A stretch of DNA of 64,000 nt, taken from Ixodes scapularis (taxonomy: Eukaryota > Arthropoda > Arachnida > Ixodida > Ixodidae). Numbering within the stretch: position 1 is the stretch's first letter; each line of letters opens with the position of its first letter. Shown piece after piece: positions 12,547-22,899 of the stretch. Location of the stretch: NCBI RefSeq assembly GCF_016920785.2, contig NW_024609835.1:21729108-21793107 (forward strand), read 5' to 3'. The notes below the pieces were generated by a model. That model searched no databases. It worked only from the letters and a program-made list of their open reading frames with translations, and was not told the DNA's origin. A program made the translations under genes and the position numbers.

Positions 12547-13231
12547 CTAAAAGTTCGATAGAGCCAAGTACCGCTCCCAACTAAGAAGAACCCAGTCCGC
12601 CTTGTCCGATTTCCACTTGGGGATTCTGTTTGGAAGTGACGGCAGTGCTACCATCCTCTCTAAAACTACAGGAAAATGGTCAGTTCCAAAGGGATTGTCT
12701 AAAATTTTCCATGAAAAGCATGGAAGTAAAGACGGTGGTGAGAGGGCCAAAGTGATATAGGTGAAAGTATTAAAAGATGCACTAAAAAAAGTCGGATCAC
12801 TTCCATTTAAAAGGCAAAGGGCAGATGATAACAAAATCGTTGAATTACTCCGCCATGGGAGTCGTAGCGGGTGCTGCCCCGGATGGGGTGGTGCTCATTA
12901 AAATTTTCTAAATTAAGAAAAACGTTGTGGAAGCTGGCCAGTCAGTACATGAACGTCAGGTAAATGCAATGAAATACTTGGTGGCAGTTAGATTGAAGCC
13001 AGTGTAATAAGGCGGCCACGAAGAATATGAACTAACACTACCACTAGTGAGGTCGCGAGAGAAAATGGAACACAGGCAACTCCGCTCTTTACAACCACAG
13101 CCACTCCACCAGACGAGTTTTTTAGAAGGTGCACGATTCTTTTTAAGAACTTGATAGCGGCGTAGAAACTTTTTGTGTGTGTCCCTAAGATCTGTCTCTT
13201 GTAGGCATAAGACCACTAGGTCGAAGCTCAT
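12547..13231 (-). pseudogene. LINE APE-type endonuclease, relic
   Basis: Two pieces in different frames make up the endonuclease domain. The 5' piece (13231-12956) has LCLQETDLRDTHKKFLRRYQ, matching SLQETHLNDTHTQ of the intact copy. The 3' piece (12834-12547) has NGSDPTFFSASFNTFTYI and NPFGTDHFPVVLE, the latter being the DH catalytic end of the family. In an active element this domain nicks target DNA to start target-primed reverse transcription. Frameshifts and stops make it inactive. Confidence 0.8.
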
Positions 13232-13384
13232 CTAGAAAATAATTGATTTATTCAACATTAGAAAAAGGGCTGCGGCTATTCCACGGCATGATACTATTCT
13301 TATTTACCATTTTGAAAAGAAAAAAAAAATCTCTCTCTATATATATACTATGAAAAGTGACCTAAAATAAAGGTTCGTTAAGAT

Positions 13385-14667
13385 TTAAAATCTATATTTA
13401 CACGTGGGTGCTCTTTCTTTTTTAGGAGGATCTCTCTGCCCACGAGTGTGGTCACTGGCGACAGAAAGAGAGCCCACTTTCATCCATGGGCTCGGCTCTT
13501 GCCGTCGGCAGCTGACCCTTGGAGTTCGACAGCTTCGGCGGCTCCCCGGGCTTCCTCTGGCGGCCAGAGGTGCGAGGGGGTTCACCTCGGTCAGAGGGGT
13601 CGAAATGCAAGGTGAAGCAGGGGATGCCAACCCTTGCTCCGGTGTGGATGCTGACGGGACAGCATCCACTTTGCGATTAAAAAGCGGTGCCCCTGGCACC
13701 GCTCCCGAAAAAAGAGGAGACCGCGACGGGAGGCGCGGATCATCGAGATACGTCTGTGTTCCAGTTAAAACCATCAGCCTTACCGGTCCCCTGAGTACGG
13801 CCTGGACATAAGAGCCTTTGGAAATAAAGGCGAGGCGCTTTTTTGAATCAATCTCAGAAATGTTTTCAGCAACCTTCAAAGTGATGATTTCTTTTCCGTA
13901 TTTTCATAAAGAGCAAGATCGGGAGAATGTGTGATGCTTACCGTTACAGTTTTCGCATTGAGCTTCGTTCTCGCAGACATCAGCAACATCCTCGTTACTA
14001 GAGCACTTGGCGTACGTCAACACCCTGACAGCTCCGCAACCCAAGGCAGAACCTTTGGCACTTAAAGCAGCCCTGAGGCTTCAGCACAAAGGGCCGGACA
14101 CTGCATTGAATACAGCCTGCTTTCACAGTAGTTGGCAAAGTCGTGGATTCGAAGGCCAAAATAACATGCCTTGTTTTGCGTTCCACGCCTTCGCGATGGG
14201 TGTTCATGCGTCGCGCTGCAACAATTCCCTGCCCAGAGAGACCCTCAACTAGCTATGTATCTGTATAAACGAGCAAATCATATTCAGAAATGCCACCTTG
14301 GACAGTTTTTACCTTTCGGTGAGGGGTCACACTAACCTTGTAGACTTAGTTGAAGTTCAGGGCTAGGGTTGACCCACTTTGTTTCTTTTTATTTATTTTA
14401 ACAAGAATGTTGCCTGATGTCATCCGTTTGGTGCTGCAGTTTTCACCAGCAACACCTTCCAGCACTTCGGACAATAAAAATGGAGATATTTAGCAAGTAG
14501 CTTATTGCCCTGGGAAATTTGAAAAGATCGTGGGCCATGGTGGCAAATTCAAGGACTTCGGTGCGACCTCTTTTCAGAGGCCGATCGGGAGGTTGTAGTT
14601 CGGAACCCATAAAAGATGGGAGGAAGATTCGGTGCCTGGGTGCACCGCCCACTACGAAGCCCAACAA
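13385..14667 (-). pseudogene. LINE ORF1 (Gag-like), relic
   Basis: The start region near 14610 has MGSELQPPDRPLKRGRTE, matching the MGSRQKTTDRALKRVRTE start of the intact ORF1. A middle piece (14207-13998) has LAFESTTLPTTVKAGC and CFKCQRFCLGLRSC, a damaged first zinc knuckle. The C-terminal piece (13879-13385) is rich in Pro and Ser like the intact tail. The three pieces are in different frames. The intact protein would bind element RNA. Confidence 0.75.
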
Positions 14668-15300
14668 GGGGTTAGGTAATGTGTCATAGCAAGGTTGGCT
14701 TGTCTGACAGAATTACACTACCTGTAGAGCCCAAGAACGATGCCCGAATGTGGTCGCAGGGACAAGACCTTTTTCACTCAAGGTTGGTTCTTATCGCCTA
14801 AGAAGGTCGAAAAGGAAGAAAGAGAATGTAGAAGAAAAGAGAAAAGGTGGAAGGAGAAGTGAAAGAAGAAAAAAGAGATTAGAAGAGGAGACTGCCTGAA
14901 TCATCCTGGTCGGGCCAAGCCAGGACACCCGTCTACGAGAAGCAGGGGCAGAAGTGGTATATTGCCTCGCCGTGGGGCCCCGAAAACCAGGACAACATCG
15001 TCTGCTGCGATTGGTCAGCGCCACGCCGCTCACCGATCGCAGCAGACGGCGTTGTCCCGGTCTCTTGGTCCGGCTTGGTCCCGCCGTGTATGATAGGGCC
15101 CCAGGGTCGCTTTTCCCCGGACACGGGTCAAGCCACGCACAGCCAGGCGTGGGAGGGTGAACCTACACGGTTCCGGGTTCGTGGTGACGCCACTCACCAA
15201 ACACCTACTAAAGCAAGTGGCCCCTGCGTGTCGGTATAGGGGGGCTCACGTGGCTGAGGTCCGTGGTGACGGAACTCACCGAACACACCGACCAATAGGG

Positions 15301-16516
15301 ATTGGCACTCTCAGGCACGTGTTGTGGTTGAAAACTAGGCCTGTCGTGCCACGATCCATCAAAATGCACAGCGTTCGGATTTCAGCAGGCAAGCATTGGA
15401 TCTACAATGGTTTGCCCCTATTTTTATTCACTGCGCTCCAAACCTGCGGCGGTGCGTAACATAAACGTGCTTCCAGTGGCTTAGCGTTTTTGAGAAAGCG
15501 AGAATTCAAATTAGGTAACGTTTATAAGCGCTAAATAATACGCTAGTTAACGTTTATAAATGCAAAATTCCTGGTTCACGCAGTTGCGTAGGATGCGTCT
15601 TGAGCGATCTACGCAACATGCTGATACGAAAACGACAGTCACCGGGACAACTGTGCGCCCTACACAACATGACAAGCAATTCTAATCGCACGTAAATCCT
15701 CCGGCCATTACGAGCCTTGATTTTTGTGGTTTTCTTTGGGTCTTGTCATTACTGTTGTTTTCGTTTCTGTGAACACAAGCAACGACATTTCCCTCACTTT
15801 ATTTCGGTGGCCATAGCACCAGCCGCCGACAACATGCAATCCCGGACGCCGAAAAAGAAGATCAGAAATCGCGAAAGGACCCAATCCGGCCAGTTCATTG
15901 CTTTCCCACTAGAAGCCGACCGTTTTGCTGGAGTCGTGAATACTCTATGATTTATTGTGAAGCAATGCATAGCTGCGGAGTAAACTATCCCCAATACGTG
16001 CGCTATCGATGTGCGACGGTAATTGACCTTCACATTAGAAAAGAGTTGTGTAACTCTTGATACAGAAAACGTATTAGCCCTATACGTTCGCATCCTGCCT
16101 TCCCCACGTAAAAGCAGCTAACCGCAAGACAATCCCTAAAAGGGCAAAGGAACAGAGGCATATTAAAATTATGAAAAAGAAATGAAGCTAGTGAGTGAAA
16201 ATAATCTCGGTAACGTAAGAGAAGCGAGCAAGGCATTTTAACCAAGCATATTTAACCGGAAAATGGTTTAACGTTAGCGAAACTTTTCTTTAATTACCTG
16301 ATGCGTTTTACAACATAGTCCGTTCTAAATAAGCGATTCATTGGTTCATAAGGGCCTTGAATCGAAAATAATTAGGTGGCAGTATAACTGCCGTAAATAT
16401 GGTTCTAGTCATCTTTTTTTTCAAATATCAAGCACGGGCCTGATTTAACGGATTTTGACCTAAAATTAAAAACAATGAAGGATATACAACATGTCAGCTA
16501 ACTGCTTTAAGCCAAT
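15301..16516. other. No supported gene
   Basis: Mixed composition with short frames. A 38-codon ATG frame at about 15834-15950 begins with basic residues (MQSRTPKKK) but has no splice or domain support. I leave it uncalled. Confidence 0.4.
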
Positions 16517-17033
16517 TTAGACGGCCCGCAAGAATCGGTTTCTTGTAAAATCGCCCTGCGACTGGCTACAGAATGCAGAGGTGAAAAGAGGTGGTGGAAG
16601 TTTACTGTGAAAAAACCAAGGACTGGTCTCATCTCATTCAAAATATAAATAAAAAAAACTGTTTTGGGTAGTTTACGCTGCCATTTAGCAGACTGTGCAC
16701 GCGTAGAGAGAATTGCTGCCAAGAGATGGCGCACGCCGCGTCGAGGGAGCGCGGGCCGATTCGGGTTCTTCAGCGAGGTCGTCTGCTATGACCTCGAATC
16801 AGCCGGCGCCACTTGCCACGGCGTACGCCATCTGTCGACAGCAATTCTCTCTACGCGTGTATCGCCTTCGAAGTTGCAGCGTAAACTGCCCAGAACAGGT
16901 TTTTGTTGTCAATATTTTGTACGAGATAAGTTTACTCCTTGATTTTTTCTTTCCATCTAAACTTTCACCACTTGCTTTCAACGTTGTAGTATATCGCAGC
17001 GCGATATGTTGAAGAACCAATTTTTGCGGGCTG
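16517..17033. mobile_element. Foldback element of about 520 bp
   Basis: Arms at about 16517-16730 and 16820-17033 are inverted copies, with matching blocks CACGCGTAGAGAGAATTGCTG / CAGCAATTCTCTCTACGCGTG, AGTTTACGCTGC, and outer GGCCCGCAAGAATCGGTT versus AGCCCGCAAAAATTGGTT (complement). The arms differ at many sites, so it is an old insertion. No protein is encoded. Confidence 0.7.
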
Positions 17034-19841
17034 TCTAAAGTGCCTTAAAAGCGTTAGTTTACAAGCTGTATATCTGAAGTACGACTACAGGGAGTATATT
17101 CTGCAGCTTACCATATGCCACAAAGTAAGCCATTTCTTTATAGGGTTCCTGCAAGATTGTGAAGGACTCGTGCAATGTTCCTGAAATGATATGAAAGAAA
17201 AATCCTCATGTGATTGCAATATGCCAGGTCATTTAACGGGTACTTTCAAAAGTCGAGGTAGCATGAGACACGCTTGTTCAATCACCACTCAAGGAGAAAA
17301 TAAACACTCGATAATTCGGGTCAGGCGGCTCCTTATGTGGTCCCGTATTACTACTGGGCAGGGCGAAAAATAAAAAAAGGCAATAAGATTTAAGTTATGA
17401 TATAAATCATTATATCAGTTTTACTATGGTGAGTTAAATGAAACCTTTCGCGCAAAAATAAGCCCGAAAATGTATTTTTGTTTGTTTTGCGTTTGTCTAT
17501 CATTTGATACTTCCTAGTTCCTATGTAATTGGTTTTAGATTAAAATCTAAGAATCAGCGAGAAAAATATTTTTATAAAAGTGAACACGAGCAAAAGTTAA
17601 AAAAAGTTTCGAAAGAAAATATTTGTTCTGAGCGAAACGGAGTGTAGAGCTTCCGCTTTGTTTCTAACGGACTAAGAGATAAAGCTGTTTTATTATGGCA
17701 AATATTACAGCGTTAAAAAGCGTTTTAGTTTAGTCTTGTAAAATTGGATATTTACGGGTCAAGCCGGGTAGGTGGAGAGAGAAGGCATTTCCGCCTGTCT
17801 GAGGCCTCTGCCCTCCGTTGTGTACAGTAAATACACAATTATAGAAAACAAAATGCATTCAGAGGAAAAAAAAGATACAACACTTTGCACATTCACGCGT
17901 AATAAATATACACGCTCGTCTGTAAAATGTTTAAAATATGACTAACAAAAGGTCATCGTCACTTTTTTTCACCTTTCAAAAACATGGGAAAGGAGGAAAT
18001 TATTCCACAATCATCAAAAATAATCACCCCTACAAGAATTAATTTCGTAAATCACAACCAATTATTGACTGGTCATAGGCCGGGGCACAAAAACAATACA
18101 CTGGTGTGATTATTAAGGTATAAAAATTGATATGGACACATTAACACAAAGGGAAAAAGCAAAACAGTATATTGTAATGTAATGTTATCTTTGAACATCT
18201 TTGAACCGTAAACTAATTTTTATTTTGTGTAATTCTTTTTTCCGCATTGTCATCAGTAACCGGAAGAATTGGTCAATTAACCAATGTGTTATGTTGAAAT
18301 ATAGATCTAGTAGTAAAGAAGCAATATCTTGTGGCTAAAGGAATTGAAACCTTTTTTTTTTATTAAAAAAAAAAAAAAAACTCATGAGTTTTGTGTTTTT
18401 TCGTTTAGTTTCTGTCTTTTTTTTTTTCTGATTTACCAACGGCTGACCCGCGTGCGTTGTCACGTCGAGTGTTCTCCGGACTCGTGCCGTTCCAGCATAT
18501 ATGGACTGCTTGCGAAAGCGATCGGTTTTGTTTTCTTAACTTTGTTTTTAGAGTTTATTGATATTTTTACGTCAAACCTTTATAATATTTCTGTTCAGTA
18601 GGTACACGTATACATCAAAGTTCTCCACGATCTCATTTTTTATGAACAAAAAATGTTCTTCAGTCACTTTCCAGTAAGAACAAATAACGATGCTAGATGT
18701 TGATGATTATATTTCTGTGATTTTCCTTGAGATGGAAAACACTGCTTAAGAAAGAGCAAGGTTCTACGAAGCGTGCGTGCTCTCACGAACCAGCAATCTC
18801 AAATAGTTTTTTTTTTTTTTTTCTTAAAATGGAAGGGCTGTCTTCAAAACTACGAGTCCTGTGCTCTTTCGGGGCACCAGCCTAACCGGTGCAATCTGCT
18901 GATCGTGAAAACCCTGAAGGAAGGAGTGAAAAAGTGCGGTCATTCCGCTCGCGTTAAATGCGTAGTACAGCGTATATCTGTAATAGCCAAACTACATTGA
19001 GATCAATGAAACTTTTCTCTGATCTGAAAATTATGCGAAGACCATCGGCGCTCTAATTGTCGTGGGAATTGGGAATTGGGGGGAAAATATCATCCTCATC
19101 ATCATCATCGGCAATAACACAATTATGCCATAGAAATATTCGCTATACCTTTAGCAGAAGGACTAAACCAGCAAATTTTGCATTAGAACGAATTATGCCT
19201 TATTTAACACCTTGTAAAAACATACGCTTGCATAGGGCATACTTAAGAAAAACACGCAAATCGCAAAATGATCAATATTTTCGAGGCGATAAAGAGAACG
19301 AGTATGGAATCCGTGTTGAGTTGATTGGACATAAAATCTTTTTGAAACATAATTCGCTTTATTTAATTTTGTTCGGTATTATAAAGTGCATTCATTTCTG
19401 GTTGATTGTTGGCGCCTATCTGGAACTATGGTGCCTGGAACACGTCTCCGATTCTGTGTTTACCGCCTCCTAAGAAGTGGTGCCCTGGTTTCAGCATGAT
19501 GACGTGAAACAAGTGTCATGTTACCGCCAACCGCGATCCTGGAGGTGCCACACCTCAGGGGTGGTGGAAAGGCAGGCGCGAGTTTTGCTGCAAGTTGCTC
19601 TCCGGTTTCACAGCCAGGAGTTGAGACGCCTGGACAACAGCAACACTTACGTTCTCTCGTTTTTTTTTTTTTTTCTGGAATTTCGATGCTGAACAGCCAG
19701 GCTCGCAACATGCAACAGTATGGCACTCCGGCTTTCGTAACGCCATTTCTTGCCACTTCGGGCGCACTTTCCATGCATGGTAAAATATGACGTTAAACTC
19801 ACCAGTCAGAGACGCGTTCCCGGCACAGTAGTGGAATTTCT
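17034..19841. other. AT-rich region, no gene seen
   Basis: Long A and T runs (for example near 18353, 18421 and 18811) and only short frames. No domain, RNA gene or paired termini were found. Confidence 0.5.
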
Positions 19842-20012
19842 TATTGAAAGTTCTAGGGAGCCGTTTTTGCACATCCGATACGGTACAATCGGCCCTCCGG
19901 CACGATGTGCGCATGCGCTACGACAGAAGACTCACACATGCACACTTCGTACCGGAGGGCCCATCGTACCGTATCGGGTGTGCAAAAAACGGTTAATTAA
20001 AACTCTCTATTA
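19842..20012. mobile_element. TA-flanked hairpin MITE
   Basis: An imperfect inverted repeat with arms of nearly 60 bp: left GCCGTTTTTGCACATCCGAT, right ATCGGGTGTGCAAAAAACGG, enclosing CGGCCCTCCGG / CCGGAGGGCCC. It is bounded by TA. The ends (TTATTGAAAGTTC and AACTCTCTATTA) resemble the terminal repeats of the MITE at 5787-5924, so the two belong to related families. Confidence 0.7.
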
Positions 20013-20232
20013 GCGAAGCGTTTATGTAGCAGTTGAAGATAGGGCTGGGCAATACATCGATTAACCTTCCAACTAATGAATTAAGGCTTTAATCGCGAGC
20101 AACTTTTGAACCGGTTAACCGGATTTTTGGTCGGTACCCAACAAGAGGTAAATTTGATGCACGCACGACTCTATCCTAGACGATCTGCCCAATCTAAAGG
20201 TGGCTCATTTCCCCCCTCCCCCCTGCCCCCCG

Positions 20233-20265
<33 letters not shown>
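20233..20265. repeat. Poly-C run of 33 bases
   Basis: An uninterrupted run of C follows a C-rich CCCCCCTCCCCCC stretch. On the minus strand this is poly-G and could form a G-quadruplex. Its length is likely to vary and to be hard to sequence. Confidence 0.85.
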
Positions 20266-20267
<2 letters not shown>

Positions 20268-20495
20268 AGAAAACGCTGCGCGGCTTGCATCCGGTCATTC
20301 TGTCCCGGGTTGTTTTCCGTTCCCACCCAGGTGCTATTGGCACGGCTCAATTCTCGCGCTCGCCAAGCGTCACGTGTCCGAGGATATACATTACAGTTCC
20401 GCCGAGAACAGACAAACAAGCCGGGCCCGCAATTAATCTCCGCGCGACCGCGAAACGTCACGTGTTGAGGATCTATTACACACTCTGGCCCAGGC

Positions 20496-20678
20496 TGTTG
20501 TGGCTTACGACCACGGTGCTTACGACAAGAGACAGGACGAGGTGCAGCCGATGTAGCTTCCAGAGCCAAACGGTTTTAATGTCCCGTGCATTCGTTTCGT
20601 CTCGCACATCCCAGGCGCGCGCTCACTTCTTTGCCCGCCGCCTCGCGCTATTTATTGAAACAATACTCAAACACAACA
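20496..20678 (-). repeat. 3' LTR of the 20.5-kb Ty3-type element
   Basis: This 183-bp repeat is identical to 22644-22826. The ends are TGTTG and CAACA. On the minus strand it follows the polypurine tract GGGGAAGGAG (20679-20688), which marks it as the 3' copy. Confidence 0.95.
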
Positions 20679-20688
20679 CTCCTTCCCC
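20679..20688 (-). promoter_or_regulatory. Polypurine tract
   Basis: On the minus strand GGGGAAGGAG lies directly before the 3' LTR and just after the integrase stop codon. In LTR elements this primes plus-strand DNA synthesis. Confidence 0.85.
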
Positions 20689-20689
20689 A

Positions 20690-21271
20690 TCAATGTTTTG
20701 GCTGACTCACACAAGAATACCTCTCCGGTGGCCTACGTTGTCGTATGCTACTTCGAAGCACTGGTGTGGTCGGTACCGCTGTCTTGATTTGTTGCTGGCG
20801 ATCTCTCATGCGTCTCTCCATTTCAGGATGAAGGAAGCTCAGACGGGTCCTAGGCTTCCAAGAGAGAAACAGCTCGGCTGGAGTTCTGTCGGTCGTACCA
20901 GTTGGGGTGTTTCTGTATGCAAACAGGAACTGGTCGACTCGATGTTGCATCGATTTCGATACACCCGTCCGTTGCTCGTCGATTACCTGCCTCAGGAGGT
21001 CCCGCTTGACGGTTTGCACACACCGTTCCGCGCTTCCGTTTGAGGCGGGATGGTACGGAGGACTTTTCGTGTGGCGTACCCCATTCATCGACAGAAACTC
21101 TACGAACTCTGTCGCCACAAACTGGGGTCCATTGTCTGTCACTACCTCTTCTGGTAGTCCAAACGCGGCGAAAACACTTCGCAATCTTTCGATAGTACAT
21201 TTTGTCGTAGTGGAACTCATTAGAAACACTTCTACCCACTTTGAATGAGCATCTACGACAATCAAAAACCA
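20690..21271 (-). pseudogene. Integrase, catalytic core to C-terminus only
   Basis: The frame reads VVDAHSKWVEV (first catalytic Asp), VTDNGPQF (second Asp) and SNGSAERCVQ (Glu), giving a D,D-35-E core with exactly 35 residues between the second Asp and the Glu. Past the core come FAYRNTP and a basic tail, ending at a stop 2 bp from the polypurine tract. The N-terminal HHCC zinc domain is gone, because a deletion joins the protease region straight to this core near 21271, and it is in a different frame from gag-protease. An active protein would insert the DNA copy; here the core is intact but its upstream domains and expression context are lost. Confidence 0.9.
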
Positions 21272-22556
21272 GTTTGACCTGTTGTCCTTTTATCAAACCC
21301 ACACCTTCTCCAAAAAGTTCAGCGTACTTCTCAAGGAGCCTTGCTTCCTTTTCTTCTCTTACACTGTTTACGCATGACCAGTCTAGCCTCAGCTCTTCTA
21401 GCCAGTCTCGACCAAGCAGCGGGGTTACGTTGCCCCCTGGTGCCTTAACTACAATAAGAGGAAGTGTCTTTCTCTGTCCATTGTGCTCGACTGGTACTGA
21501 CAACTTCCCAGTCACCGTGAGAAAATTCCCCCCATACGTTCTCAATTTAAGGTTGCATGGCTCCTTAGGAATGTTTGCCCAGTATTTCACACACCACGAT
21601 TCTGGCACTACCGACACGGACGCTCCAGTGTCTATCTGCATTCTTACGAGCTTGTCGGCTACTTTAACATCTACTTCATAGTTACGCCTTCCCGTTTCAC
21701 ACGCGTACACTGTGTAAAGCTGCATATCATCAGCTCCCTCACTTGCGACGTGTTTAACGGAGTCTGTTTTGAACCTACAAACTTTTGCCAGGTGTCCGAC
21801 TTTTTTACAGACAGGACATTTGTACTTGCGGTACTTGCAGGGCTGTCCAGTGTGTACCTGTCCGCAGTAGGAACATGAAGACGTGGTGTCTCCCGTATGC
21901 CCGGATGTCTGTTTAGTCGTGGAAGCTCGTGGACCCTTATTTGACTTGCGCCACGGTTCCCTTTTCTGTTGCCGAACCGCGTTCACGTCGTCTTCTTCTC
22001 GTTGGCTAGACGACCTATGACGACCTGCAGTAGGCTGAAACGTGATGGTTTCCTTGCGTGCGAGCTCGATGCTTTTAGCAATGTCACACGCGGCACCAAA
22101 CGTCAACGTCGTCTTCTTCAACAAGTCGGACTGTGTTTTCTTGTCTTTTAATCCCGCGACGAACCTGTCGCGCAAAGCATCATCCAAGAAACTGCCGAAC
22201 TCGCAAGTCGACGCGAGCCTCTTCAGCTCCACTGAAAAAGTGGCTACCGTCTCCTCTTCCTTTTGGTAGCGACGGTTAAACTTAAACCGCTCTGCTATCA
22301 CCATCGGCCTCGGAGCGTAATGACCTTTCAGAACCGCCACCAACTCCTCCCAGCTTTTCTCTTCTGGTTTGACCGGATGGAGTAAAGTCTTAAGAGTCTT
22401 GTACGGTTTCTGGCCAATTGCGGTGACAAAAGCAGAGAGCCTTAGGGCTTCGCTTACCTTTGTAGCCTTTAGGTAGTGTTCGAATCTTTCGACGTAAGAT
22501 TCAAAATCTTCGTCACCATCCTCCACAAATGGATCGAACCTTCCCAACCCTGCCAT
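21272..22556 (-). CDS. gag-pro: Gag-protease part of the Ty3-type polyprotein
   Basis: The frame starts at an ATG (22556) 66 bp past the primer site. Residues 1-180 form a Gag capsid-like region (LRLSAFVTAIG, YHxEE-type KFNRRYQKEEETV). A zinc knuckle CPVCKKVGHLAKVC is at residues 247-260, with a second Cys-rich patch just before (CSYCGQVHTGQPC). An aspartic protease follows, with DTGAS at 309-313 and LLGRDWL near 380-386. The text then enters the RT linker (LLEKYAELFGEGVG) and stops matching at about residue 429, where the deletion joins it to out-of-frame integrase; the open frame runs on to 20850 without meaning. Gag would form particles and the protease would cut the polyprotein. No stop interrupts it, so the truncated product could still be made. 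Confidence 0.88.
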
Positions 22557-22621
22557 GTTCGTTCGTCCTTGCCGTGGCCCGGTGGATTCCTTCTACGATG
22601 CCCGTTGCAGTCGTGATGGAC

Positions 22622-22639
22622 ATCCCATCCTCGTCGCCA
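22622..22639 (-). promoter_or_regulatory. Primer-binding site, tRNA-Ser type
   Basis: On the minus strand, four bases after the 5' LTR, the sequence reads TGGCGACGAGGATGGGAT. This 18-mer is complementary to the 3' end of an animal tRNA-Ser(GCT) including CCA, as I recall that tRNA. It would prime minus-strand DNA synthesis. Confidence 0.85.
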
Positions 22640-22643
22640 ATTA

Positions 22644-22826
22644 TGTTGTGGCTTACGACCACGGTGCTTACGACAAGAGACAGGACGAGGTGCAGCCGAT
22701 GTAGCTTCCAGAGCCAAACGGTTTTAATGTCCCGTGCATTCGTTTCGTCTCGCACATCCCAGGCGCGCGCTCACTTCTTTGCCCGCCGCCTCGCGCTATT
22801 TATTGAAACAATACTCAAACACAACA
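22644..22826 (-). repeat. 5' LTR of the 20.5-kb Ty3-type element
   Basis: Identical in sequence to 20496-20678. It lies upstream of the primer site on the minus strand, so it is the copy that would hold the promoter for the element's RNA. Confidence 0.95.
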
Positions 22827-22899
22827 CAGGCAAGACAGACAAGCACACAAACAAGCTGGGAAGTTAACAACGCTATCGTTACTTCTTCCAGTATTCAGC

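Larger units (their letters stand above)
9600..15300 (-). mobile_element. Decayed I-type LINE, same family as the copy at 33.6-39.6 kb
   Basis: Minus-strand remnants occur in the same order as in the full-length copy: 5' UTR (15300-14700), ORF1 (14680-13385), endonuclease (13230-12550), RT (about 12300-11200), RNase H (about 10300-9990) and the ORF2 C-terminus (9914-9633). Stops and frameshifts break every domain. Nucleotide blocks shared with the intact copy include CCAGGACACCCGTCTACGAG in the 5' UTR. Length is close to the intact element, so it was probably near full length when inserted and is much older. Confidence 0.85.
20491..22831 (-). mobile_element. Ty3-type LTR retrotransposon, RT-deleted, with target duplications
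   Basis: The element proper is 20496-22826 (2331 bp), minus strand. It has 183-bp LTRs starting TGTTG and ending CAACA, which I compared base by base and found identical. The 5-bp direct repeat CAGGC flanks it at 20491-20495 and 22827-22831. Internal order on the minus strand is primer site, gag-protease, a join, integrase C-terminal half, polypurine tract. The reverse transcriptase, RNase H and N-terminal integrase are missing. Identical LTRs indicate recent insertion. It lies inside the hAT remnant. It is non-autonomous unless helped in trans. Confidence 0.95.

Noticed and set aside
15834..15950. 38-codon ATG frame with basic start
   Set aside because: Too short and unsupported; no homology recognised.
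20171..20569. Frames with poly-Pro or poly-Gly across the C33 run
   Set aside because: Produced by the homopolymer and by LTR sequence, not a protein.
20850..21270. Continuation of the gag-protease frame beyond residue 429
   Set aside because: It is the out-of-frame shadow of integrase after the deletion join.
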